Numbered from the stretch's first letter, positions 29,508 through 38,309 are shown. The stretch is DNA of 45,628 nt from Moraxella caviae (GCF_002014985.1 NZ_MUXU01000054.1:1-45628), one strand, 5' to 3'. The notes: generated by a model not told the origin, from the sequence alone. Numbers and translations are program-made.

Positions 29508-29756
29508 GTGATATTCCTTAATTTAATGGAAAAGTAAATATTGCAGGAAATGGGCTGCACTTAGCCGCCTATCCTATGTCAATCAATGATTAAAACCGTA
29601 AACCAAATGCTTGCCTGCGTAAATGGCGTTTTTGGCAAGCGTTTTGGATACATTTGTTCACAAATTAGCTTAATGATAGTGCGATTTTTGACGTTTGTCA
29701 ATACTTTTATGCACATGCAGTGCATTTTTGCGCTTTTATCATCAAGCCAGCTTGCG

Positions 29757-30485
29757 TTACATATACATGCCGCCATTCACCGCAAGCACCGTGCCTGTGA
29801 TGTAGCTGGCTTCATCGCTGGCTAAGAAAGTAACCGCCGCCGCCACTTCTTCTGGCTGCGCCATGCGCCCAAGCGGCACGGCATCCAGCATAGAGCTAAT
29901 CAGGCGTTCGTCCAACTCTTCGGTCATGTCTGTTTCCACAAAACCCGGCGCAACGCAATTAACCGTTACACCGCGCGAGCCAATTTCACGAGCCAGCGCA
30001 CGCGTAAAGCCTTCCACGCCAGCTTTACTGGCTGCGTAGTTTGCTTGTCCTGCGTTGCCCATTTGCCCCACCACAGACGTGATGTTAATGATGCGGCCAC
30101 TGCGTGCTTTCATCATGCCACGCACCGCACGGCGAGATGTGCGATAAATTGAGCTGAGATTGGTGTCAATCACACTTGCCCAATCATCATCTTTCATGCG
30201 CATCAATAGCCCGTCTTTGGTAATGCCTGCGTTGTTCACCAGCACGTTTAGACCGCCATACACGCTGTCAATCTCTTCAAACAGCTTGTCAATCGCTTCA
30301 TCATCGCACACATCAAGCACACGCCCAATGCCGCCAGATTCATGCAAATACTCTTCGATGACCTCTGCGCCTTTTTCACTCGTGGCAGTGCCGATGACAA
30401 AATGCCCTTCTTTAGCAAAGCGCAGCGCAATCGCACGCCCAATGCCACGGCTTGCGCCAGTTACCAAAACAATCTTACGACTCAT
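29757..30485 (-). CDS. fabG: 3-oxoacyl-[ACP] reductase
   Basis: The NADPH-dependent reductase of the fatty-acid elongation cycle. The 242-residue short-chain dehydrogenase has the cofactor motif VTGASRGIGRAIA, NNAG in VLVNNAGITKDG, catalytic Ser in NITSVVGQMGN, YAASKAG (Tyr and Lys) and the C-terminal SYITGTVLAVNGGMYM typical of FabG. AAAGGAT lies upstream of the ATG. Between fabD and acpP. Confidence 0.97.
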   Translation of the reverse strand: MSRKIVLVTGASRGIGRAIALRFAKEGHFVIGTATSEKGAEVIEEYLHESGGIGRVLDVCDDEAIDKLFEEIDSVYGGLNVLVNNAGITKDGLLMRMKDDDWASVIDTNLSSIYRTSRRAVRGMMKARSGRIINITSVVGQMGNAGQANYAASKAGVEGFTRALAREIGSRGVTVNCVAPGFVETDMTEELDERLISSMLDAVPLGRMAQPEEVAAAVTFLASDEASYITGTVLAVNGGMYM

Positions 30486-30634
30486 GGTGGTATCCTTTGT
30501 TAAATTTATGCTGTTTAGTCAATGCTTTTAAGCGTTTGTCTGATTGATAAATGACAAAATCAGCCTATGTTAAGTTTATCAATAATTAATCAAACTCACC
30601 AATCACACTTTATCAAATCGGACAAATCACGCCA

Positions 30635-31603
30635 TCATTCTTCGCTCAATGCCGCTTCTAGCTTTTCTAAGCGTGCTAATTTATCGCTCGGCAAGGCAGC
30701 AATCGGCTCGGCTTGACGCTTGGCAAGGTTTGAAAGCACGTTGCCCGGTCCACATTCAATGATGAGCTCCACATCGCACGCCGCCATTTTTTGCATGGTT
30801 TTTGCCCATTGTACTGGCATGGACAGCTGCTCAATCAGAGCTGTTTTAATCTCTGCCAAATCGCTATGCACTTTGGCATGGCGGTTTTGAATGACGGCAA
30901 TTTGCGGCTCATTAAAATTCGTCTCGCCAAGCAATGCCGCCAGCGCATCACTGGCTGGATTCATCAGCTCACAATGCGATGGCACGGACACTTTTAAAGG
31001 CACGGCTTTTTTGCCAAGCGCTTCTACCGCGCCAAGCACCGCTGCCACGCCCACTTGCGTGCCTGCCACCACCACTTGTCCGGGGCTGTTAAAGTTCGCA
31101 GGATTAACAATACCTGCATTTTGGCTGGCTTCTTCGCACAAGCTGGCAACCTGCTCATCTTCAAGCCCAAGCACCGCCGCCATCTGCGTATCCATGCCAG
31201 ACACCGCTTCGCTCATCAAGCGTCCACGCTCATGCACCAGCTTCGCCGCATCGCCAAGCGACAGCACACCTGCCGCCACCAATGCCGAATACTCGCCCAA
31301 AGAATGTCCCGCCAAATACATAGGCGCAGCGTCCTTAGCGCTCAATTTGTCCTGCAAAATGCGCCAAATCGCAATGCTTGCGGTCAATAGCGCAGGCTGA
31401 GTGTATTCGGTTTTGTTTAGGCGAGTTTCATCTTGGGTAACTTCCCACAAATCAAAACCTAGCGCAGCACTCGCTTCATCAAACGCTGCTTGAACTTCAG
31501 AAAACTGCTCCGCCAGCTCATTCATCATGCCAACGCTTTGCGAGCCTTGTCCCGGAAAAACCACCGCCACACGCTTGGCGTTTTTTGCTGTGTCTGCCAT
31601 CAT
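30635..31603 (-). CDS. fabD: Malonyl-CoA:ACP transacylase
   Basis: Transfers malonyl from CoA to ACP to supply fatty-acid elongation. The 322-residue product has the start VVFPGQGSQSVGMMNEL, the nucleophile elbow GHSLGEYSALVAAG, the active-site His in VPSHCELM, and PVQWAKTM. Two adjacent ATGs follow AGGTGA; the second is equally possible. It opens the fabD-fabG-acpP group; plsX and fabH, often nearby, are not in the window. Confidence 0.97.
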   Translation of the reverse strand: MMADTAKNAKRVAVVFPGQGSQSVGMMNELAEQFSEVQAAFDEASAALGFDLWEVTQDETRLNKTEYTQPALLTASIAIWRILQDKLSAKDAAPMYLAGHSLGEYSALVAAGVLSLGDAAKLVHERGRLMSEAVSGMDTQMAAVLGLEDEQVASLCEEASQNAGIVNPANFNSPGQVVVAGTQVGVAAVLGAVEALGKKAVPLKVSVPSHCELMNPASDALAALLGETNFNEPQIAVIQNRHAKVHSDLAEIKTALIEQLSMPVQWAKTMQKMAACDVELIIECGPGNVLSNLAKRQAEPIAALPSDKLARLEKLEAALSEE

Positions 31604-31694
31604 TCACCTGATTGTTTTTGTTAATAAAAATGCCTTTGTGAGTTTGGATTGTACTGTCTGATTTGCGCCATGCGATTGGCAAAGTTTTCTCATG

Positions 31695-31746
31695 CCAACT
31701 TTTTATACCAGCTTGTTGTGCCAGCTCATCATGCCAACTTGCCATT
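31695..31746. repeat. 13-bp tandem repeat, four degenerate units
   Basis: Units ccaactttttata, ccagcttgttgtg, ccagctcatcatg and ccaacttgccatt are contiguous and in the same register, about 90 bases upstream of fabD. Confidence 0.55.
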
Positions 31747-32031
31747 CTGGGTAAATTTACACGATGAATTTCACAAAATTCACCGCCATTCACCAGCAGA
31801 CTGACACACCTAAATCAAAACGATACAAATCTCAGCCAAAAGCAAAGTCTGCCCATTTTAGCATAAAAATAAACGATTGTTTACTCAAATGCGAATATTT
31901 TTCTTGCGTAATTTGACTTGGCAAAATACCGTTCAAGCAAATTTGGCTTAAAAATAAAACGACAAACTCCCAAATTCTAGCCAAACATCCTGCAACTATA
32001 AAGCACAAATCAAACTCAATGCTTAAAAAGC

Positions 32032-32067
32032 AAAAAACCAAACCCCAAAGAATGCGGTTTGGTTTTT
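32032..32067 (-). terminator. yceD-rpmF terminator
   Basis: AAACCAAACC / GGTTTGGTTT stem of 10 bp with an 11-base loop and T-run on the minus strand, about 65 bases after the rpmF stop. It separates rpmF from fabD. Confidence 0.85.
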
Positions 32068-32133
32068 ATTTCTATACACTCGCCATCTTATGCGTATCCA
32101 CACAAACTCAGTAGAGTCAGACGAGCGACAAGG

Positions 32134-32316
32134 TTAGTCTTCTTGGCTTACCTTGAATAGCTGACGACCACGGTAGAAACCGTCTTTGGTCGCGTGGTGG
32201 CGAATGTGTTTTTCGCCAGTGGTTGAGTCAATGCTCAAGGTAGCCACAGAAATACGGTCGTGTGAACGACGCATATCACGACGTGAGCGGCTTTTGCGGT
32301 TTTGTTGAACTGCCAT
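32134..32316 (-). CDS. rpmF: 50S ribosomal protein L32
   Basis: A 60-residue product starting [20 protein letters not shown] and ending [13 protein letters not shown], with the usual basic N-terminus of L32; like other gammaproteobacterial L32 it lacks the zinc cysteines. The start at 32316 is preceded by AGGAGCTA. An upstream in-frame ATG is not family-like. Downstream of yceD in the conserved yceD-rpmF order, with a long (about 300-base) spacer. Confidence 0.97.
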   Translation of the reverse strand: MAVQQNRKSRSRRDMRRSHDRISVATLSIDSTTGEKHIRHHATKDGFYRGRQLFKVSQED

Positions 32317-32615
32317 GATAGCTCCTAAATTCCAAAAGACAGCCAAGCTGCCAATTTACAAAACGGTTAGAAAACGGCTGCGCACCTGATAACGGGCGAT
32401 TTTTTGCATCTTTTTTGGGAGTTGGGCAATCCCGAATCCGCCTGCTAGAGCATTAAGCGCAATAAACGCTGTATTATACCGAAAAATTTTCCAATTTTAA
32501 AGCCCTAGAATAGATTTTTTACGTATTTTTGGTGATTTTTTGTAACCAGCGTGCAAATTTTTATCATCGTGTGTTCAAAAAACCAGCCTGCCAAGTTGTG
32601 CAGTTGGCAAAATCA

Positions 32616-33185
32616 TCAATTCAGCCGACCTTTTAACGCTGCCAATGCCGCAAAAGGATTTTCAGGCTGCTCTTCTGGTGCGTCGCCCACGCTGTCGGTC
32701 AGCATTTCGCAGTCATCATGGCGCGGCGCAAGCGGCAAAGCAAGCAGCAGCTCATCTTCAAGCAAATCGAGCAGCGGCAGCATTTTGCGTCCATCATGCG
32801 GATTAAGCTCGTCCACCAGCACAAATTCTGCACCGTCTACAAGCGCACTGTCTTTTTCGTCCGCCAAAATCGCAAGTTGGTATTCACCAGACACGTCCAC
32901 CGCCATCGGCTCAAGGCAGCGTTGGCATGGCAATTTTAGCACGCCAGCGACCGCAAAATTCAGCCACAAAATGCCGTTTTTCTTGGCAAGCGACACGCTC
33001 ACATCAAGCACACCATCACGGCTGACTTGTGCGGCAAGTCGTGGCAATTCATCAACAGACACCTTGCCCGCCCAATCAAAGCCAATATCCGCCCATTTTT
33101 CCAAAACGATGTTGGCTGGCTGATTGCTGGCTGGCTGATTTTTGCTGGCTGTCATGCTGTCTTGTGGCTTGTTGGTCGTTGTCAT
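32616..33185 (-). CDS. yceD: YceD (DUF177), 23S rRNA accumulation protein
   Basis: YceD is linked to 23S rRNA accumulation and is usually encoded before rpmF, as here. The 189-residue product has the two-cysteine motif in LPCQRCLEPM, the preceding WLNFAVAGVL, and an acidic DLLEDELLLALPLAPRH segment. The chosen ATG 33185 starts MTTTNKPQD; the longer frame to 33353 lies over the promoter region. Its N-terminus carries a short NQPA repeat from a small tandem duplication. Confidence 0.88.
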   Translation of the reverse strand: MTTTNKPQDSMTASKNQPASNQPANIVLEKWADIGFDWAGKVSVDELPRLAAQVSRDGVLDVSVSLAKKNGILWLNFAVAGVLKLPCQRCLEPMAVDVSGEYQLAILADEKDSALVDGAEFVLVDELNPHDGRKMLPLLDLLEDELLLALPLAPRHDDCEMLTDSVGDAPEEQPENPFAALAALKGRLN

Positions 33186-33300
33186 GCGTAGTTCCAAATT
33201 GGTTAAATGCCGCAAACGCGCGGCTTTTGCCCACATTATTTCATAAATTGACAAAAATTTCAGCCTTATTTTAAGTTTTACTGCCAAATAAATTGCGCCC

Positions 33301-33344
33301 AATCTCTCAATAGCCGCCCAACAGCCGCTCAATAACCGCTCAAT
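33301..33344. repeat. 11-bp tandem repeat, four units, in the yceD-epmC spacer
   Basis: Units aatctctcaat, agccgcccaac, agccgctcaat and aaccgctcaat run head to tail between the divergent yceD and epmC genes. The 11-bp period is close to one helical turn. It could be a protein-binding array or chance duplication. Confidence 0.6.
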
Positions 33345-33403
33345 TCTCACCAAATTATCAATATTTCACCGCAGTAATTTTCCCCAAATCCGCCTAACAA
33401 ATT

Positions 33404-33412
33404 TGCTATAAT
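33404..33412 (+). promoter_or_regulatory. Extended -10 promoter of epmC
   Basis: TGCTATAAT is a perfect extended -10 about 26 bases before the epmC ATG, so the leader is very short (about 19 bases). Confidence 0.55.
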
Positions 33413-33437
33413 AAACAAAACCCACGATTTTTATTCT

Positions 33438-34217
33438 ATGACTGATTTTTCTGTACTTGCACCAACAAGCAGTGCCATCGCACCCAGCACGCCATCGGCA
33501 AATGACAATTCTTGCCAGCAAAGCGCACACGATTTATGGCAACGTTTTTATCACCATACTGCCATCACTGACGATATGCACCGCTTACTCGCAGCCGTCA
33601 TGCCTGATTGGCAACGTCAAAAGCTGCAGCTGCAGCACGCTTGGCAAACGCTGTGGGTGAAATTATCCCAAGGCGAAACGCCAGACGAAAAATCGCTGAC
33701 CGACTGGCTCATCACACTTTTTAATGCGCTGTTTGACAACACCGTCGCCACGCCTGTTGCCACCGTGCTGGTGCGTGGTGCTGGCGAGCCAGAATACTTT
33801 GCCGCCAGCGAAAATGCGCCTGCACGCATTGAGTTTGCGCACGGATTTTTTCAAAGCGCCCTGCACGAAATCAGCCATTGGTGCGTGGCAGGCAAAGCAA
33901 GACGTGAGCAAAACGATTTTGGCTACTGGTATGAAGCTGACGGACGAAACGAAGCCACGCAGCGGCTGTTTGAGCAAGTGGAAATCAAGCCACAAGCGAT
34001 AGAATGTTTGCTGAGCTTGGCGTGCGGGCGGTTTTTTTATGTATCTCAGGACAATCTAAACGCCGATTTTGACACCACAAACAGTACCTTTGCCGCTGAT
34101 GTTTTTGCCAAAGCAAGCGAATTTTTGTATGCGCCAGAAAGTCTGCCACGAGACGCCAAACGCCTTTTGTGGGTATTGCTTGCGCTTTGCCAGCCAACGC
34201 TTTACAATGACGCATGA
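33438..34217 (+). CDS. epmC: Elongation factor P hydroxylase (EpmC/YfcM)
   Basis: EpmC hydroxylates the beta-lysylated lysine of EF-P. The 259-residue protein matches the family from LWQRFYHHTAITDDM through FAHGFFQSALHEISHWCVAGKARREQNDFGYWYEADGR, which carries a metal-binding HExxH motif (HEISH), to EFLYAPESLPRDAKRLLW. The first roughly 28 residues are Ser/Thr/Pro-rich and variable. Followed within about 25 bases by the YciO-like gene, probably one unit. epmA and epmB are not in the window. Confidence 0.9.
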   Translation: MTDFSVLAPTSSAIAPSTPSANDNSCQQSAHDLWQRFYHHTAITDDMHRLLAAVMPDWQRQKLQLQHAWQTLWVKLSQGETPDEKSLTDWLITLFNALFDNTVATPVATVLVRGAGEPEYFAASENAPARIEFAHGFFQSALHEISHWCVAGKARREQNDFGYWYEADGRNEATQRLFEQVEIKPQAIECLLSLACGRFFYVSQDNLNADFDTTNSTFAADVFAKASEFLYAPESLPRDAKRLLWVLLALCQPTLYNDA

Positions 34218-34242
34218 CTTAACAAAATTTAACGCAAACACG

Positions 34243-34863
34243 ATGAATATTTTATACACTCACCCAGAAAATCCGCAGCCGCGCCTGATTGACCAAGCGG
34301 TGCGCGCACTGCAAAATGACGAGCTGATTGTTTATCCGAACGACTTGAGCTATGCTTTTGGCTTGGCGATTGACGCCAAAAATGCGCTTGAGCAATTAAA
34401 ACGCCTGCGCGCGCTTGATGATAAGCATCAATTCACCCTGCTGTGCCGTGATTTGAGCGAAATCGCCACGTTTGCAGCGGTGGATAATGCGCAATATCGT
34501 GAACTCAAAGCGCACACGCCAGCTGCGATTACCTTTATTTTAAACGCCACCAAAGACACGCCCAAAAAACTTGCTCACCCCAAGAAAAAAACCATCGGTG
34601 TGCGTGTGTGCGATACGCCGATCGTGCGTGCGCTGCTTGATGGCTTGAATGCGCCACTTTTGACAAGCTCTCTTGTGCTGGCTGGCGATGAATTGCCGCT
34701 GGACGATCCTTACGACATTGAAGAGCGGCTTGGCAGTCAGGTGGGTGTGTTTATCCACACGGGTGTGATGAGTACGCACAGCACCAGTGTCGTGGATTTA
34801 ACCAGCGTGCCTGCCACTTTGATTCGTCAAGGCGTGGCAGATGTCAGTGCGTTGGTTAGGTGA
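34243..34863 (+). CDS. YciO/Sua5/YrdC-family protein
   Basis: A 206-residue protein of the Sua5-YciO-YrdC fold, which in YrdC/Sua5 makes threonylcarbamoyl-AMP for tRNA t6A. This one looks like the YciO branch: PRLIDQAVRALQNDELIVYPNDLSYAFGLAIDAKNALEQLKRLRAL, KKKTIGVRVCDTPIVRALL and SSLVLAGDELP. Activity of YciO proteins is less certain than that of YrdC. ATG 34243 fits family length; ATG 34207, overlapping the epmC stop, is an alternative. No strong Shine-Dalgarno at either. Confidence 0.85.
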   Translation: MNILYTHPENPQPRLIDQAVRALQNDELIVYPNDLSYAFGLAIDAKNALEQLKRLRALDDKHQFTLLCRDLSEIATFAAVDNAQYRELKAHTPAAITFILNATKDTPKKLAHPKKKTIGVRVCDTPIVRALLDGLNAPLLTSSLVLAGDELPLDDPYDIEERLGSQVGVFIHTGVMSTHSTSVVDLTSVPATLIRQGVADVSALVR

Positions 34864-35233
34864 TCTGGGTTAGGTGATCCGTGATTTGAGTTGGGTAATC
34901 TGTGGATTGGGTTAGCGCAACCCAACATTTCAAGCAATAAACTTTATTTCAAACGTTGGGTTTACACTCCGTTCAACCCAGCCTATAAATTTGCTCAAAA
35001 ACCGTTCGTGGCGAACTTGTCAAACCATGGTGGTTTTTTACAAATCCTTTGCAAGTTCGACCCTTCGACAAGCTCAGGGCGAACGGAAAAAACCATGTCC
35101 GTAAGCTGTGTTGGTAAAAGCGTAACCCAACGTGTTTTAAGACGGCTTTATGAATTTGTTGAGTTTTTGCTTTGCTCAACCCAACTTACAAACCCAACTC
35201 TCAAACCACCATTTCGCATTCCACAAACCCCAC
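34864..35233. repeat. Repeat-rich spacer: CCCAAC blocks and REP-like hairpin
   Basis: A non-coding stretch packed with GTTGGGTT/AACCCAAC blocks, including a perfect TTGGGTT-agcgc-AACCCAA hairpin near 34908-34926. It also holds a copy of the dispersed palindrome CCTTCGACAAGCTCAGGG (about 35058-35080) and a related GTTCGTGGCGAACTTGTC block near 35005. An open frame here (34891-35622) is an artefact of the repeats and the antisense of the kinase gene. Confidence 0.6.
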
Positions 35234-35262
35234 AAAAAATCCGCCTAAAAGCGGATTTTTGC
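35234..35262 (-). terminator. Sensor-kinase terminator
   Basis: AAATCCGC-ctaaaa-GCGGATTT stem of 8 bp with flanking A- and T-runs, about 15-40 bases after the kinase stop on the minus strand. Confidence 0.8.
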
Positions 35263-35277
35263 TTTAAAAACAAGCCA

Positions 35278-36978
35278 TCATTCGCCATCTTTGGTTTTAC
35301 CCATGATGACTTGATCGCTTTTTGCTTGGGTCAGCTCATCTGCCGCCACAACCACGCCCACCTGCTTGACAGGCCATTCCATGATAAAACGTGCGCCGTG
35401 CAAAGTTGGGCTTTCGTCCACTTTCATGGTCGCATTAAACCAAAACGCAATGCGGCTGACGATGGACAAGCCCAAGCCATAGCCGCCAGACGCTCTCGTG
35501 CGGCTGTCGTCCAAGCGCGCAAAAGGAATGAACACCTTTTCACGGTCGGCTTCTGGAATGCCGTGTCCGTCATCTTCCACGCTGACAAACGCCACGCCCT
35601 TTTTAATGCCTGCACTGATTAAAATCGTGCTGTCGGCATAGCGCATGGCATTGCCTGCCAAATTTTGCACCACTCGGTGTAGATATTTACGATCCGCCAT
35701 CGCCACCGCTTTGGCATTTGGCACATTGACTTGCACACGAATGTCCTTGCCCATCGCATTGGTTTCACGCTCAATTTGGCGCACCAAATCCGCCAAACCC
35801 ACCATCTCCCAATCAAGGCGTGGCGAACCTTCTTCCAATTTGGCGTACGTCAAAATCTCATCAATTAGCTCATTAAGCGACTCAATGTCTTCATCAATGA
35901 AATTTTTCTGCACTTGTCTTGAATCGTAATCGTCTTCGTCCGCCAGCATATCCACCGCAAAACGAATCCTTGCCACAGGCGTACGCAGCTCATGCGACAC
36001 CGCACGCGTCAGCTCACGTTGCGACTCAATCAAGCGCTTGATATGCGCAGTCATGGCATTAAAAGTAGACGACAATTTCGCCACATCGTCATGCCCCACC
36101 ACTTGCACTTTGGTGTTCAAGTCTCCTTTTGCCACACGATCCACGCCCGCTTGCAACAGCTGCAAACGCCGCTCCAGTGGGAAAATCAAGCCATACACAC
36201 CAAGGCTAATCAGCAGCATACTGATTAAAACCACGCTGATTAAAAGATTCAGCGGAAACCAATTAAACAAACCCACAGGCCCAATGACAATCGCTGCCGA
36301 ATCCAGCTCGGACGCCACCACCACAGAAATGGTAGAATTTTTTACGCTGTCGCCATCTTGAAACAGCAGCACAGGCTCATCTCGGCGCAGTCTTGCGATT
36401 TGGTCAGGGTCTAAATCTAGACTTTGAATCGGACGAATGCGAATGGGGTGCGAAAATTTTTTGCTTAAAAATTCAAGGCGCTGTCTTTTGGCGTCCATCG
36501 TTGGATAATAAGACAAATCGTCCAGCAAAAAAATCGTCATCGCACGCACTTGGCGCTCGCTCACCTGATCGATGGTAACGGTCAAAAGGTTGTCTTCGCC
36601 AGTAATGCGCTGATAAATTGTGGATTCTTTGGTATGCGGATTATAACGCACCACCGCCTGCTCAGCGTTTAGGCGGCGCACTTCTCGCCCTTTTAATGCC
36701 ACCGAATCCATCGGCACGACAGAAAATTTCTCACCAAATAGACTGCTTGCATCATTAAGCCAATAGCTGCGTGCTGACTCGGTGGTTTGGTGGGCAATGC
36801 CCTGACTGACCAAATAAAACACCCCAGACGACACAGTCTCTCGGTACGACTGAATGCGCTCTTGGTTGATGGTGTCCACCAAAAGATACGCAAAAAAAGC
36901 CACCGACACACACACCAGCAAAAGCCCAGCGTAAATGCGAAAAAAGATACTGCGCTCAGTCAGAGAAATTTTAGCCAT
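35278..36978 (-). CDS. bfmS: Sensor histidine kinase (BfmS/RstB-like)
   Basis: A 566-residue inner-membrane kinase: membrane segment at about 13-34, a periplasmic sensor domain to about 240, second membrane segment at about 241-265, a HAMP linker to about 318, the phospho-acceptor His329 in AVSHELRTPVARIRFA, then N box NLAGNAMRYA, G1 EDDGHGIPEADR and G2 GGYGLGLSIV. The pairing with the upstream regulator and its overall form fit BfmS of Acinetobacter or RstB of E. coli; I assign BfmS-like because of the lineage. A terminator-like hairpin lies between it and the regulator gene. Confidence 0.85.
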   Translation of the reverse strand: MAKISLTERSIFFRIYAGLLLVCVSVAFFAYLLVDTINQERIQSYRETVSSGVFYLVSQGIAHQTTESARSYWLNDASSLFGEKFSVVPMDSVALKGREVRRLNAEQAVVRYNPHTKESTIYQRITGEDNLLTVTIDQVSERQVRAMTIFLLDDLSYYPTMDAKRQRLEFLSKKFSHPIRIRPIQSLDLDPDQIARLRRDEPVLLFQDGDSVKNSTISVVVASELDSAAIVIGPVGLFNWFPLNLLISVVLISMLLISLGVYGLIFPLERRLQLLQAGVDRVAKGDLNTKVQVVGHDDVAKLSSTFNAMTAHIKRLIESQRELTRAVSHELRTPVARIRFAVDMLADEDDYDSRQVQKNFIDEDIESLNELIDEILTYAKLEEGSPRLDWEMVGLADLVRQIERETNAMGKDIRVQVNVPNAKAVAMADRKYLHRVVQNLAGNAMRYADSTILISAGIKKGVAFVSVEDDGHGIPEADREKVFIPFARLDDSRTRASGGYGLGLSIVSRIAFWFNATMKVDESPTLHGARFIMEWPVKQVGVVVAADELTQAKSDQVIMGKTKDGE

Positions 36979-37030
36979 GGATTTCGTGATTGATGAGTAA
37001 ATGGATAATAATCATCGCCAGCCCACAAAC

Positions 37031-37055
37031 AAAAAAGCCAGCAAAGCTGACTTTA
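37031..37055 (-). terminator. Hairpin with T-run between bfmR and bfmS
   Basis: On the minus strand AAAGTCAGC-ttt-GCTGGCTTT (one wobble pair) followed by T. It lies after the regulator stop and before the kinase start, so kinase expression probably depends on readthrough. Confidence 0.65.
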
Positions 37056-37096
37056 TTGTAGCACAAGATGATAACTTGTGAATGCGACGAAATAAA

Positions 37097-37822
37097 TCAG
37101 TTACCTTCTTTTACAAATAAGTAACCTTTACTGCGCACGGTCTTAATGCGTTTTGGGTTTTCTGGATCATCGCCAATTTTTGGACGAATGCGTGAAATGC
37201 GCACGTCAATAGAGCGGTCTTGACCGTCATATTCAATGCCGCGCAAACGCTCAAAAATGTCTTCACGAGAAAGGATTCTGCCAGAATTTGAAGCCAGCAG
37301 CCACAACAAATCGTACTCAGCACTGGTAAAATCAACCAACTCATCGTTCAACGTTACCGAACGACCGCCGTTGTCAATCACCAAATCACCAAACTCCAAA
37401 CGCTGTGGCGAATCTTCTGCAGGTGCGCTTTCAGAACGACGAAGCAATGCACGGATACGCGCAAGCAATACGCGCGGCTGTGCAGGCTTGGTAACGTAGT
37501 CGTCAGCACCCATTTCCAGACCCAACACTTGATCCATGTCATCGGTGCGCGCAGTCAACATCAAAATCGGATTTTGATAATTTGGGCGCACTTCACGACA
37601 CACGGTCAAGCCATCACTACCCGGCAACATCACGTCCAGCACCACCAAATCAGGCTGCTCGCTGACGATACGGCGAATCGCACGCGTGCCATCATTTTCA
37701 ATGGCTACGTCCAATCCATTACGGCGCAGGTAATCTTGGGTTAATGCCGCCAATCGCTCATCGTCTTCTACGATAAGGATTTTAGGCATATCTTCTTTTT
37801 CAGGCGTTACTGCTGTGGTCAT
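37097..37822 (-). CDS. bfmR: Response regulator, OmpR family (BfmR/RstA-like)
   Basis: A 241-residue regulator with a receiver domain (ILIVEDDERLAALTQDYL, phospho-acceptor Asp63 in LVVLDVMLPGSDGL, Lys in GADDYVTKP) and an OmpR-type winged-helix DNA-binding domain (FTSAEYDLLWLLASNSGRILSREDIFERL, DRSIDVRISRIRPKI, RSKGYLF). In Acinetobacter BfmR governs envelope and biofilm genes; that role here is inferred. ATG 37822 follows AAGGTGAGA. It begins 35 bases after the atpC stop with no terminator between, so transcription from the atp operon should reach it. Confidence 0.9.
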   Translation of the reverse strand: MTTAVTPEKEDMPKILIVEDDERLAALTQDYLRRNGLDVAIENDGTRAIRRIVSEQPDLVVLDVMLPGSDGLTVCREVRPNYQNPILMLTARTDDMDQVLGLEMGADDYVTKPAQPRVLLARIRALLRRSESAPAEDSPQRLEFGDLVIDNGGRSVTLNDELVDFTSAEYDLLWLLASNSGRILSREDIFERLRGIEYDGQDRSIDVRISRIRPKIGDDPENPKRIKTVRSKGYLFVKEGN

Positions 37823-37857
37823 GATCTCACCTTGATGTAACATGGATCAACTTACCG

Positions 37858-38274
37858 TTAGGCACGGTTTTTGTATTTTTGAATCGTTTGCAACTGTGCC
37901 ACCGATTCTGCCAAAGCTGCTAAAGCGGCGTTGGTTTGTACGGTGCTGCTTTGGTTTGCCAGCATTTGCTCGGCTGCTCGGCGTGCTTCAGCGATTTTCG
38001 CTTCGTCCAAATCGTGCGCACGTTCAGCAGAATCCGCCAAAACCGTAACCACGTTTGGCTGCACTTCTAGTACACCGCCAGACACATAAATGACTTCTTC
38101 GGCACCCTCAGCGTTTTTAATGCGTAGCGCACCCGGCTTTAGTAGTGTGATTAGCGGCGTATGACCCGCCAAAATACCCACTTCACCATCATGACCATTC
38201 GCAATCAGCAAACTGATGTCGCCAGCGTACAGCTCTTCACGCGCGCTCACGACACGACACTTAAAAGTCGCCAT
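37858..38274 (-). CDS. atpC: ATP synthase epsilon subunit
   Basis: The F1 central-stalk subunit that couples and restrains rotation. The 138-residue product has the N-terminal beta barrel (FKCRVVSAREELYAGDISLLIANGHDGEVGILAGHTPLI) and the C-terminal helical hairpin region (AERAHDLDEAKIAEARRAAEQML). GGGAGAA precedes the ATG. Last gene of the atp operon; a 79-base spacer with an 8-bp inverted repeat separates it from atpD. Confidence 0.97.
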   Translation of the reverse strand: MATFKCRVVSAREELYAGDISLLIANGHDGEVGILAGHTPLITLLKPGALRIKNAEGAEEVIYVSGGVLEVQPNVVTVLADSAERAHDLDEAKIAEARRAAEQMLANQSSTVQTNAALAALAESVAQLQTIQKYKNRA

Positions 38275-38309
38275 TGATTTCTCCCAATCGTTTTCAATCA
38301 GTTGAGTGA

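Larger units (their letters stand above)
31604..32133. other. rpmF-fabD spacer with tandem repeat
   Basis: 530 bases without a convincing gene. It has the rpmF terminator (32032-32067), a degenerate 13-bp tandem repeat of four units (31695-31746), and a frame that overlaps the fabD start but looks like a shadow. The fabD promoter was not clearly located. Confidence 0.45.

Noticed and set aside
31518..31793. 91-codon minus-strand frame at the fabD start
   Set aside because: Overlaps the fabD start in another frame; no family resemblance.
34891..35622. 243-codon plus-strand open frame
   Set aside because: It covers the repeat-rich spacer and the antisense of the sensor kinase; no domain and no ribosome-binding site.
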